This document shows, one piece after another, positions 20,109-30,012 of a DNA stretch of 64,000 nt. The DNA is from Flectonema sp. DT1601 (taxonomy: Eukaryota > Euglenozoa > Diplonemea > Diplonemida > Diplonemidae), in contig OZ025820.1 in assembly GCA_964019425.1 (NCBI GenBank), forward strand, positions 434,001 to 498,000, read 5' to 3'. Under the pieces are notes generated by a model. It had not been told where the DNA came from and made no database searches. It saw only the letters and a program-made list of their open reading frames with translations. The position numbers and the translations under genes are program-made. Every line of letters starts with the position of its first letter. Within the stretch, counting starts at the first letter, position 1.

Positions 20109-21215
20109 CGTTCTTTGCATGCACTCAGTAAATTTTTCAGAGGCTGAGCACACTATCAGGACCTGACGAACAACCCAACCTTTCCGTGAGTACTTGTCTT
20201 TGCTAATCTCGTCAAGCCGGATGAACATCATACAAACGTTATCTCAACATCCGTGTGCGGGTGTTATCTTCCTCATCTCGGTTTAGCCCTGCACCATCTG
20301 CGGATTCTCGAAGGAAACTGGTAGCCTACGATGCTTCAGTAAAACGTTCAGGTTCCTAACCACAAACGTTTTTCTCTAGGCTTTTACTCTTTTACTACGG
20401 ACTCTCGCTTAAAGAGATTAAGAAAATCTCCAAGTGCGTAGCTGACTATGTGCACATATGAAAAAAGTTGGAGGAATTGCTAGTTTGTTGGGTTATATTC
20501 GTAGCAGCTTCACGGTGACGGCGGCCTTACCGAGAATTATCCCTGGTTATTACGTGTTGAAAGTCACAGGTTGTAGTGTCAAAATAATACTCGCGTGGGT
20601 GGTTGCTCTCTTCGGAGAGCATAACTTCAGACCCGTCAATTCGCAGCGCTTATATCTGCACACATTAATTAGTTGAACGAGTTCAAGTCACTTCCCTGCA
20701 TAGCAGATCCGTGTCCTCTGTATTAACGCTATACTAAGTGTGACTGTGACTGATGCACGTAATGGTTGGGTTCTTTAAGTACTCAGGACTGGTTGCTTGC
20801 TAATGTGAATGCTGACGTTCGAATTCCCCGACTTTCAAGTAAATTTAGGTGAATGATTTCTCTTGTCTTCTGTCTGACGCTTGTGATGCACCTCTTGTAT
20901 TCTAAGTCACAGGTGTATGAGTAATACTTGGTAAGAGGAGCCCAGGTCCAACAAGAGGAGCCACATGTTTTGTGCATTTTGGTGCCAGGTGGTCATAACC
21001 CATTTTTTTTTTTTTTTTTCCCGAGAAAAAAAAATTTTTTTTTTGGAGAAAAAAAAAAAGTGCTGGTACCCAACAGCGAAAAAAAAAAAAGAGTTGTTCA
21101 CAACAGCGAAAAAACTTTTTGGGTGCAGGCAACGGAGAAAAAAAAGTTAAGGTGACAGGCAACGGAGAAAAAACTTTTTTTTATGTAGGCAACGGAGAAT
21201 TCTCCAAAATATTTT

Positions 21216-22039
21216 AAAAAAAAAAAATACCTAACAATAATTATTGTAATGTTATATTCTTTTTTTTTTTTTTTTTTTTTTTTGCTTACACTGTGGGTTA
21301 CAGTTGGTAATAAAAAAAAAAAAAAAAACTCGAATTAAAAAATATCTGCGCTTATGTTTTCCAATACAACACATTTTAGTATGCAACTAAGCATCTTCAC
21401 TCTTGCTTCCCTTTTTTTTTTTTTTTTTTCGTTTCGATTTCTCGCACATACCACAAAAAAAATCAACCGACGTACAAATATGGGAACACCGAAAAAAGGA
21501 CAACAACATGTCCAAACAACGGTTGATGAGCAGGGTAGGCCATACGTAAACTAAACAGATAAAAACTACGACTGCCGGCATACGGGTCAAACTAAGGTTC
21601 TTTAAGATACCTGGATTCGAGACTATGAAGATAAAAATAAAAAAGGATGAGAAAATTCTTAAACCATCCAAATCTTATCCTACTCCGTTGAACACAGACA
21701 ACGTCCTGTCGCACGGAAATAAGTCACAGCCATAAGAAATAACGGCTTTCAATCTGAATAGTTTCCTCTCTGACTACGTCGGTACAAAAAATTTAAAAAA
21801 AAATAATAACAATAATAATAAGTAAATTGCTTTTCCACTTGCTGACTGTATAGTTAAAAATAGCGGCGTGTGTACAATGTTGATTCAGTACTCTTATTTT
21901 TATATTTTTTTTTTTTGAAAAAAAAAAAATTACAAAAAGAACGATCTTCGATTTCGAACAAAAAAAACTAAGGCACAAAATAACACGAGTAAACCTAATC
22001 CTAATTCTGCACAAATCTTTTCAAAACCACGGATGAAAT
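21216..22039. other. Intergenic DNA with one SINE-like tail
   Basis: No gene was recognised. The hairpin-plus-A-tail repeat at 21694-21797 is listed separately. Runs of T (about 21260-21283) and A are frequent. Confidence 0.5.
21694..21797 (+). repeat. SINE-like short repeat with hairpin and A-rich tail, copy 1
   Basis: It ends TCTGAATAGTTTCCTCTCTG ACTACGTCGGTAC and then an A-rich tail. Its 3' part matches 41949-42040 and 59440-59582. GAC-TACGTC or CCGAC-TTC-GTCGG can form a small stem directly before the A tail. Confidence 0.65.
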
Positions 22040-22480
22040 TCAACACAAAGTTCGGGGGAAAACCGCCAGCTCCACACACCTAGTTGAAAAAAAACAGCCA
22101 GCTCCTCACACACAAAGTATCAAGAACCCGCCAGCTTCACGCACGAATTTTGGAAAAACCGCCAGCTCCTCACAATTTCTTTTTTTTCTTTTTTTTTATG
22201 GGAATTTTTTTCTGGCCTTAATCTTATACTTATACTCTGATAACCTGGTCAGAAACAGGAGTGTTGCATTGCGATCAGGCTGTCTGTAACTCGCAGGTGT
22301 CTTGCCTTGAAATTTGGTTGGTACGACGTGCAAGAGGACAACAGTTCTCTGTAACGTGACCCACATACTGTTCTTGTAAAAGTTCTAAGGGATGAGAACA
22401 CCATACAAACCTGAAGCATAACCCACAAGCCCGTACCGTAATTTGTGTTGAGCTGGCGGTTTTTGAAACTTTTGTTGAAA
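22040..22480. mobile_element. Second, smaller foldback-like element
   Basis: The left arm has about four units of roughly 31-33 bases carrying CCGCCAGCTCC or a variant (22063, 22095, 22128, 22159). The right side carries one inverted unit, GAGCTGGCGGTTTTTGAAA, at about 22450. Between them lies the core module (22233-22373) shared with the element at 19385-21215. The arm sequences of the two elements differ while the core is shared. Confidence 0.65.
22233..22373. repeat. Core module shared by the two foldback-like elements, copy 2
   Basis: This is a homologue of 19962-20108 in the same orientation: CAGAAACAGGAGTGTTGCAT, GGCTGTCTGTAACTCGCAGG and AGAGGACAACAGTTCTCTGT are retained. Confidence 0.85.
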
Positions 22481-23742
22481 TCCGAAATTTTGAAAACCTT
22501 TGTGCGGAACAGGGGTTCTCAATAAACAAGGCCCTGTGCATGCGAGAATCAGCTTTTTATTGAACTAATAAATGGAACGAAGTCTCCTGTCGAGCTACAA
22601 ATCTTGTAGCCCGACAGGAGACCCATGCTCTTAGTTTCTAAAACTTGCATACATCTGTTACTTCAATAGTATTTTATTGCTAAATATGGTCGAATAAAAG
22701 AAGCAACACAAAGCAAAGCCAGTTTTTTTAAATATTGGGGAGGGTTAATGAAACATTTGAACATTTTGAAAAAAAAGAAAAAAAAAAAGCTTTTCACGGT
22801 GAATAAATATCAATATTGTAAAATGAAAGGAATATCTTTTTTTTTTTGAGAGAAAAATTCTGAACTCCCTTTACGATTCTAACTAATACTGGTGTAACAA
22901 AAGTACATAGGCGAGCGGCCTATTTTTCGTTCGTAGTCAAATTGGAACGACAGTTTTTTTTCCGCCGATATTCATAAAGATAACTATAAAACTGTATTGT
23001 ACGCGATGCTTAACTTAGCCTTTTGAACAAACTGAAGAAAATGAGAAACCGATACCTTCAGTCCATACCAAGTGTGTCAGACACGTAATTCACTTACAGT
23101 GTGTGCAAACTAAGCATCCATAACTTCCTACCAAGGCTGATCTCTCATGGCTCGCAGAAGGGAGGCAATAAAAGTTACATTCTTTAACCACCCCCTCCGT
23201 ATAGAAAACCAGTACATTGTTATCAATGTTCTGCACATTATTATAACAATGAGAGACTCATAGCCTCCAAAAGTGAAAGAATTAATCATTCAAATAGCCA
23301 CCTCAGTCCATGACCAAGGTTTTGTCAGATTGATCGAAAATCAACGAAACAGAAACAGAAAACGGGATAAAGGGAATAACCTGTCGTATTTACACTTAAA
23401 GACTACCAGTTTTTCTCAGAGAGAATTTTTATCTGACAGGGAAAGCAAAAGTACTACAACGTGTTTTCTTCCCCGTGATTTAAAAAAAAATAAAAAAATA
23501 AAAGTAAAATAAATGATTCATCAAACAAACAACCACCTTCCTCTCAGCAGAATATTATCGATGGTGACTTAGGGAGGAGTCATTCGCAGATGGTCAAAAC
23601 AGAAAGCATGCGTACTGAAATCACCTTGTACGCTCTGTGAAAATTATAATTCCGATATAAAAATAAAATGAGGAAAGGAGGAGAAATGTCGTGGTCTTCA
23701 TAAACGATTACAGTAATGAAAAGAGGCTACAAAGTTTCAAAA
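22481..23742. other. Intergenic, one long hairpin, no gene seen
   Basis: AT-rich DNA between the second foldback-like element and the TPR gene stop. Apart from the hairpin at 22582-22622 and homopolymer runs, nothing was recognised. Confidence 0.5.
22582..22622. repeat. 41-base hairpin, 18 pairs with one mismatch
   Basis: GTCTCCTGTCG (22582-22592) pairs with CGACAGGAGAC (22612-22622), and GCTACAA with TTGTAGC inside. There is one A/C mismatch and a 3-base loop ATC. It is GC-rich compared with its flanks, like the hairpins near 4 kb. Confidence 0.9.
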
Positions 23743-25695
23743 TCACGCAGGTCGACTACTAATCTGTGCTTCATTGAATTCCTTCATCATTTTATTAGTA
23801 CCCTCTAACGCTTTACTATCTGGAGCATCCCTTAAGTTAATTGCGAGAGCTTTCTTATAATAATTATTCGCCTCTTGACAATCACTCATTTCTTCATAGA
23901 TCAATCCGATGCTGGTGTATGAGGTAGCAGCTTGAAGACTATCCGGGGCATCTCTTTCTCTAATAAGAAGAGAATCTTTGCAACATAACATAGCTTCTTC
24001 GAGATTACCAGTACGCATGTGTAGAATGCCAAGCCCATCTAGGGTTGCTGCGAGAGGGAGAGAATTAGGTGCAACTTCTTCTTGGATCTTTCTAGCTGCA
24101 CTGAAATTAGCCATAGCAGATTCTAAGTCACCAGATTCCTTCTCCAAGACAGCCGTGTTCATGTGGCTTATTGCAAGAACGTTTGAGTTCGGTGCTTTTA
24201 TTTTCCGAATTTCGAGTGTGTCTCTGCAGCATTTCGCGGCTTTTTCAAACTCACCAGCAGCCTTATGAACAGCTCCAATATTATTAATGAAAGAAGCCAT
24301 CGCAAGACCATTCTTCTCAGACGGGTTTGAGTTTGCTATTTCGTATGCAATTTCGAAATTGGTCATTGCTTGATCTAAGTGACCAAGTTGTTGATGAACA
24401 AGTCCAATGTTATTGTGAGTAGCGGCAACCGCCATGTTCAGTGAAACTGGTTGTGATTGATCTTCTTTATATAACAACACTTGAATGTCATTTGCTTTTT
24501 CAAATAACATTAATGCCTCGGATAATTTACCTGAAGTTTGATTCATAACACCCAAAGTAGTGTATGATGAGGCGAGTTTGGTCTCCAGGTTTGGAGTTTG
24601 TTCTCCTTTCCTCGCATGTTTTTTAAACTTTTCCCTTGCTTGAATAGCGCTTCCCAAGTATTTCATTGACCTTTTTAATAGTCCACGTCGTTTATATAAT
24701 AATCCTATAGTCTCTAGTAACAGCATCACTTTGTTGATATTATCAAACGAGTCGTTTACTGGATTCTGATCGTCTTCTCGCAATCGCAATGCGGAAATAT
24801 AACTTTCAGTAGCGTCGCTTAGCAGATTTGATTGGTTTTGAACGATTGCAAGTTGTTCTAAGTTGTTAGGCGAAGGACACATTTCAACACTTCTTGTGAG
24901 ATAATCAAGAGACTCAGGTAGGTATTCATTTCCCATCTCACGATATAGCATTCCAATATTCGAAAGGGAATCCGCAATTACTTGAGGTTCATGATATTGT
25001 TCATCGATTGAAAGACTTTTTAGGAAATGAGTCAGCGATTCTTTAGTTCCCATGTTAGTCTTAACGACTTGACCCATTCCACTGTAGATAGCTGCTAATG
25101 AAGAACTGCTTGCTTTGGTCGATAAGTCTAAGTTGGATACAATTGTCGATGCCTTCGTGTATGATGATAATGCAGCTTGCCAATCTCCCAATCGTGATTC
25201 TAAGTTACCAATGTGATAGTGAATAGCGCTGACGTTATGAATTGGTTGTGAATCGTGATCTTGATGGTCAAGGCTAATAGCGATACCGTCATCAGGTGGT
25301 GGTACTAGCACGCTTTGAGTCGTTCCATTCACCTCCATGTCAAGTGCTTTTTTTTGATAATAAAGTGCTTCAGTTAAATTTTCTGTTTGCTCAAACAAGC
25401 TTCCAACATTGCTGTAGCTCTTGCTTGTCGGTTGACCAAGTTTCTCACGTTCTTCAATTGCATGACAGTGAAACAATATGCAGTCTTTTAAATTACCCAT
25501 TATACGATGAACCATTGCTGTATTATCATGTAAAATAGCGACTACTTCACTTCTAGGACCTCCTTCTCTTACCTCTTCAGAGGCAAGAGCTTCTTTTAAC
25601 GTTTCCAACGTTGCTGGAAGGTCACCCTTTTGATATTGTGTTATCGCCTTGTGGATATATTGTTTCGAGTCTTGGTTCGAGAATACATTTCCCAT
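23743..25695 (-). CDS. TPR protein of kinesin-light-chain type with N-myristoylation signal
   Basis: A single exon of 650 residues filled with tetratricopeptide repeats of about 40-45 residues, as in kinesin light chain and NPHP3-like proteins. Typical units are NNIGLVHQQLGHLDQAMTNF, NNIGAVHKAAGEFEKAAKCC and TSIGLIYEEMSDCQEANNYY. The N-terminus MGNVFSNQ is a strong myristoylation consensus (Gly2, Ser6), suggesting membrane or ciliary-membrane attachment. There is no catalytic domain. The partner is unknown; the TPR superhelix should bind peptides or proteins. The only convincing upstream acceptor-like site (TTATCTCACAG) is about 50 bases before the ATG, farther than in most genes here. Confidence 0.9.
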   Translation of the reverse strand: MGNVFSNQDSKQYIHKAITQYQKGDLPATLETLKEALASEEVREGGPRSEVVAILHDNTAMVHRIMGNLKDCILFHCHAIEEREKLGQPTSKSYSNVGSLFEQTENLTEALYYQKKALDMEVNGTTQSVLVPPPDDGIAISLDHQDHDSQPIHNVSAIHYHIGNLESRLGDWQAALSSYTKASTIVSNLDLSTKASSSSLAAIYSGMGQVVKTNMGTKESLTHFLKSLSIDEQYHEPQVIADSLSNIGMLYREMGNEYLPESLDYLTRSVEMCPSPNNLEQLAIVQNQSNLLSDATESYISALRLREDDQNPVNDSFDNINKVMLLLETIGLLYKRRGLLKRSMKYLGSAIQAREKFKKHARKGEQTPNLETKLASSYTTLGVMNQTSGKLSEALMLFEKANDIQVLLYKEDQSQPVSLNMAVAATHNNIGLVHQQLGHLDQAMTNFEIAYEIANSNPSEKNGLAMASFINNIGAVHKAAGEFEKAAKCCRDTLEIRKIKAPNSNVLAISHMNTAVLEKESGDLESAMANFSAARKIQEEVAPNSLPLAATLDGLGILHMRTGNLEEAMLCCKDSLLIRERDAPDSLQAATSYTSIGLIYEEMSDCQEANNYYKKALAINLRDAPDSKALEGTNKMMKEFNEAQISSRPA

Positions 25696-26140
25696 TTTCG
25701 TATTTTATTATAATTTATGGTTTTTTTTTTTTTTTTTTTTTGTTGGTACGCGGGTACCTGTGAGATAATACTAAAAATAAGCAGCAAGGCCAAACTGAAG
25801 GAAAAAAAAAAAATGACAGAAGATGTTGCGGGTATCTATCTGTGAGGGACATGTATGTTCGATTTTGTAAAAATTACAACTGCGGTGTATCATAAAAATA
25901 TAAAGATAATTTAGTATTAGTTTAAGATACAGTGACTAAGGGTGATGCGCAACGTAGCATACTAAAGTAACTATAAGTTTCGAGAGTAATCCATATACCT
26001 CTATTCCCTCTCATCAGTCCTGGTGTAGAAGTAAGTGAAGGGAGGGTGAAAAAAAAACGATTAAAAAAGGAGTTGCACACTCACAAAAAAAAATGAAATC
26101 TATAAAAAAACAATCTATGCTACAAACAAATCAGAACAAT
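25696..26140. other. Intergenic; fragment of a dispersed repeat
   Basis: It contains GAGAGTAATCCATATACCTC followed by TATTCCCTCT (about 25982), which matches sequence near 15975 and 16980. Otherwise it is AT-rich DNA. Confidence 0.5.
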
Positions 26141-28771
26141 TTACGTTGGAGGAGTCAGTTGCCACCAATCTAAGTACGGTGTGTTAGTAAGTTTTCTATC
26201 AGTAATAAACTCAATAATAAAAGACTGCATTGAATTCTGAGTGCAAGGTGTCGGAGGATGAAGATTATTCGCTTTAAGAAAACCAAGACAACGAGCAATA
26301 CTACTCGACGCGTCTATAACATGTTCAGGTAATGCAAGCAAGTCAGGTGATAATTGAGAACGTCCTGGAGAGAGAAGGTTGAAACCGTTTGATGATGGAA
26401 ATGATTTCTTATTATCAACAGACACGTCGATTGTTTTGAAATAACATCGATCATCCTCAACTTGTTGTAAGAATATCCTCATCCTAATATCAAAGTAAGA
26501 AGCATTCCCGCTCGATAATAAATAAAAACCACAATGAGATTCTAAGACAGACATAACCAAACAACCAATAGCCACATCCCACAACGATACTGATATTCCG
26601 TTCGACGATGCAACCAAATTACCAAAACTAGCACCAGAGACAGGTTTTATTGAGCTCGCAGAATCATGGTAGCCGACGTCTCTTTGAATTAAATTTTCAA
26701 CGTCTCTAAAAACACTTACAACCCCAGAAGACGATAACATAACGATTGACAGGTCTTCTAATGTACATATCTGATGTAATGCTTGTACTTGGATATCTCG
26801 TGTTACTGTTGGAGGTAACCAAAATCGAAGTTTACCCGCGCTATCAGCGATTATTATTTCATTTCCTCTTACAGCAACTGACATTACAGTGCAATTCTCA
26901 CAGGTGTAGACATTCAGTGGTACAGTGTGACCATTTTGAAAATCCCAAACCGCAACTCGTTTATCAGTCGCTATTATCAATTTATTTGTTTGGTAAAATG
27001 AAATAAAATTAGCTCCCTGAACATCAATTTTATGGATGTGATGATTAATTTTAACCAAAACAGCATCATTCGATATACAAGCAGAGTACAACTGTTCTGG
27101 TGATTGGATTGTTTCCCTGACATGTAATGGTATCGCGATATCATTGTTGATTCCGGTGGTGTGATTAATAATGTCATTGCCTCTTATGTGTTCTTCAGTA
27201 ATACGACCAGCGATATCAAACTTATCAATATAATAAAAAATACCTCCTCCAGAAAGACGAATTTGGTGTTGGTCTCCTCCCAACGGAAGTGGGAGTTTTA
27301 CTTCAGAAAATGGAATTGACGTCCAGGGATTTCTTGATTTTATTAAACCACTTTGATCACAACAAAATGAAACTGGTTTTGTGCATTGAATCACCGACCA
27401 TCCACCTTTTGCAAATAGCTTTCCCGAAGGAGGAATGTTCTTTTTGACGCCATCGATGTACAGCTCGCTTACGGGTTTGCCTTTCCACGACAAGGAAAGT
27501 GGTTCCCACCCCGGTTCTGGTCCAGGAATCCCTCCGAATTTTATAAAAAAATCACTATCAGGAGGTACAACATTTATTGTAAAATATACAACCGAGTGCA
27601 TAATACCTTTACATGGTGCAACAACAGTCACTGCGAGGTTGACAAACCCACTGAATTCCGAATGAGGCAATACAGACACAGACGAGAAGGAAGCACTACC
27701 AGATATAATATGCTGACAAAGATCTCCTGAAAGAGTAACAGCAGGATGAGTCGATGATAAGATCGCTGTGGTATCTAATCCAATGAACTTGTCGATAAAA
27801 GGAAGAGAAACTGTAACACCAGGAAGACAAGAACTGATACCCGATTGCAACACAGTAATGTTAACAGTCTCATCTACGTTAGTATCGTAACCGACTGATG
27901 GTAGAAAATGATGCTGCATTGGTGTGTCAATCGGTATGGTTGCTTCAGAATCTCCAGTGATTTCATTTTCATTTTCATTTTTCGCCATTTTTGCAAATTT
28001 CACCAAGCTGTCACATTTCTCAATGATGCCACCCACGCTCAATTCTAACAGGTCTCTCCTTTTATTTTGAATTGTTTTCTTTCTTTTCGCATTTTCTTCA
28101 GCCACTTCAACTTGTTTTTTCAAAAGAGTAATAGCAGAATGCAGTGACTTTTCTTTTGACGCATGTTCTGAAAATTCAGAATTTTTCGCAAGTTCGATTC
28201 CGTGTTGGGTATTTATTTTATTAACCATTTCCAGATTTTGAAGAGTGCAAGTTGTTGAGAGTGTGTCCCAGTGTTGTTCTCTTTGGATGTCTGATATTCC
28301 GTGTCGGGATGTGAGAGCAACTCTCTTTGTGTGATTCGATTTAAGATTTTCATTGAGAGAAGATAAACGATGAGATGTCGAAGTGTAGTTACTTAACTTT
28401 GCGTCGCTGGATATTTTTAAATACATTTCTTCACGTTCTGCTCGCCTGCCTTCGTCATCGGCTCTGGCAATGTCGAATTTCGCCCTTACCGATTCCTTCT
28501 TTTTCCGAAGAGCTTCCCATTCACTTTTAACTTTCTTAAACAATTTTACTTCCTCCAAGAAGCGAGCAACGTCTTCACGTTTTTGTTGTAGTTCTTCTTC
28601 CCATTCTTCTCTGACTTCTTCGTCTATCATTTCTCTGTTTTTGATAGCGTCAGATTGCAACAGTTCGTTTGCTTCATGAACCTCTTCTTGCATTGCTGTT
28701 AGACGTTTAGCTGTGGCTTTGGTCATGAGACCGACCTCACTCATTTTTACAAAGGCATGTGCGACAGGCAT
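26141..28771 (-). CDS. Large coiled-coil protein with beta-rich and possible beta-propeller C-terminus
   Basis: A single exon of 876 residues starting MPVAHAFVKMSEVG at 28771; the open frame extends a few codons upstream but without an ATG. Residues 1-270 are strongly helical and charged (EEVREEWEEELQQKREDVAR). Residues 290-420 look like an Ig-like fold (TVVAPCKGIMHSVVYFTINV). A linker follows, and residues 570-770 alternate short strands with WD-like endings (TDKRVAVWDF, GNEIIIADSAGKLRFW, ISVSLWDVAIG), suggesting a beta-propeller. I recognise no named family; such architecture occurs in flagellar and cytoskeletal proteins. The CAG after TTACTTTCTTTCACACAA is 12 bases before the ATG. Confidence 0.85.
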   Translation of the reverse strand: MPVAHAFVKMSEVGLMTKATAKRLTAMQEEVHEANELLQSDAIKNREMIDEEVREEWEEELQQKREDVARFLEEVKLFKKVKSEWEALRKKKESVRAKFDIARADDEGRRAEREEMYLKISSDAKLSNYTSTSHRLSSLNENLKSNHTKRVALTSRHGISDIQREQHWDTLSTTCTLQNLEMVNKINTQHGIELAKNSEFSEHASKEKSLHSAITLLKKQVEVAEENAKRKKTIQNKRRDLLELSVGGIIEKCDSLVKFAKMAKNENENEITGDSEATIPIDTPMQHHFLPSVGYDTNVDETVNITVLQSGISSCLPGVTVSLPFIDKFIGLDTTAILSSTHPAVTLSGDLCQHIISGSASFSSVSVLPHSEFSGFVNLAVTVVAPCKGIMHSVVYFTINVVPPDSDFFIKFGGIPGPEPGWEPLSLSWKGKPVSELYIDGVKKNIPPSGKLFAKGGWSVIQCTKPVSFCCDQSGLIKSRNPWTSIPFSEVKLPLPLGGDQHQIRLSGGGIFYYIDKFDIAGRITEEHIRGNDIINHTTGINNDIAIPLHVRETIQSPEQLYSACISNDAVLVKINHHIHKIDVQGANFISFYQTNKLIIATDKRVAVWDFQNGHTVPLNVYTCENCTVMSVAVRGNEIIIADSAGKLRFWLPPTVTRDIQVQALHQICTLEDLSIVMLSSSGVVSVFRDVENLIQRDVGYHDSASSIKPVSGASFGNLVASSNGISVSLWDVAIGCLVMSVLESHCGFYLLSSGNASYFDIRMRIFLQQVEDDRCYFKTIDVSVDNKKSFPSSNGFNLLSPGRSQLSPDLLALPEHVIDASSSIARCLGFLKANNLHPPTPCTQNSMQSFIIEFITDRKLTNTPYLDWWQLTPPT

Positions 28772-29355
28772 TGTTCCCAACTACTGTGTTGTGTGAAAGA
28801 AAGTAATAATACGAGACATGCGATAGTGAATACCCATCGTAGTAACAATTATACCATTCGTTTGTCCTGTTAGTTAATTATTTTGTGATGTAGAAAAAGC
28901 ACACAAACACCTTGTTCTAAGAAACTCACGTAACTGAAAAGCTTAACAACAGAAAATTACTTACTAATAATGGAAAAGAAAAGAGAAGAGAAGAAAAAGA
29001 AAAAAAACACACTTTGTGACTGCCACAATTTTTTTTTTTTTTTTTTTGGATGACTAGTTTTTCTTCCTGCGAATACATTTTTTTTTTTTTTTTTTTTAAA
29101 CATTACATCATACAACCTCAGTTGACACTGCTAGCTAGGATTTTAGTACAATGCAGTCTATCAACCAAACGTAAATGAAAACAGTCAAAATGGAGCATCT
29201 GAAGACCAGGGTCATGTTGTACTGCAGCTATCACGAATAGTTTTTTCAGGGGAAGAAAACCTCCTATCGTAAATACTACAAATTTTAGGACCCGCGGTTT
29301 CTGGTAAAAAAAAAGAGGGAGAAAAGAAGAAGAAAAAAAAAGAAAAAAATCGCAC

Positions 29356-29387
<32 letters not shown>

Positions 29388-30012
29388 TGCACAAGAATCG
29401 TCAAGTAATAAAGCTACCCAAGAGATGACTTCCGTAAACTGCTGTTTTCAGTCAATCAGAAAAAATCAAATGCAAAAATTCGTAAGATACCAAACAAACA
29501 ATTGTTGGTTTCGAGCTAAGTAGTTAGAACATGAGTAATATAACTGTCAGTTAGCTACTGCGCTGGACTACGCAACAATTATTTTTATTTTTTTATTTTT
29601 TCTTTTTTTTTTTTTACTCAGGCACTAGGTTTCGAGAGAACCTTCTCCTCTCTCTCACTATTGAAAAGCAGGTAAGAGTCAATATAAAACACCGATTAAA
29701 GGTTTTCTCTTCTGGAAAAAAAAATAAAAATAAAAAAAAATAACTTATAAAAACAAACAGTAAAAGTACTTCCATCAAAGAATAATAAAAAAAAATCTTT
29801 ATCCGATCAAAAAAAAAGCTACATAAACTGGGAAGAAAACCGCACTGAGAGGTGGGTGAACTAACAGACGGGGCTAAGGATATCTCACAAGAAAAAAAGA
29901 ATGAAAAAAAAAAAAAAAGTGAGCGTAATTCACATCTTTTTTTTCCTAATTATAATAGCAAGCAGCTACCAACGTACACCAATACATAATCACGTAAGGA
30001 CACAGTGAATGG
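28772..30012. other. Intergenic, no gene seen
   Basis: AT-rich DNA with very long A runs (29355-29384). A short repeat at 29451-29485 (CAATCAGAAAAAATCAAATG) matches 5206-5243. Nothing coding was recognised. Confidence 0.5.

Larger units (their letters stand above)
19385..21215. mobile_element. Foldback-like element with tandem-repeat inverted arms
   Basis: The left arm (19401-19640) is made of about eight units of 30 bases. The outer units contain CTCCGTTG (19402, 19431, 19461) and the inner ones TCGCTGTTGTGTGCCACCTA (19491, 19521, 19551, 19581, 19611). The right arm (21060-21200) is the inverted equivalent: inner CAACAGCG units at 21071 and 21101, outer CAACGGAG units at 21130, 21160 and 21190. 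The tips match as inverted repeats (AATTCTCCGTTGC against GCAACGGAGAATT). A unique core of about 1.2 kb, more GC-rich than its surroundings, lies between, bounded by T runs. No transposase is visible, so it would be non-autonomous. The architecture is that of foldback elements such as Drosophila FB. Confidence 0.8.

Noticed and set aside
20632-20641. SSU rRNA fragment suggested by CCGTCAATTC in the foldback core
   Set aside because: Only ten bases match the antisense of the universal GAATTGACGG site and the flanks do not; likely chance.
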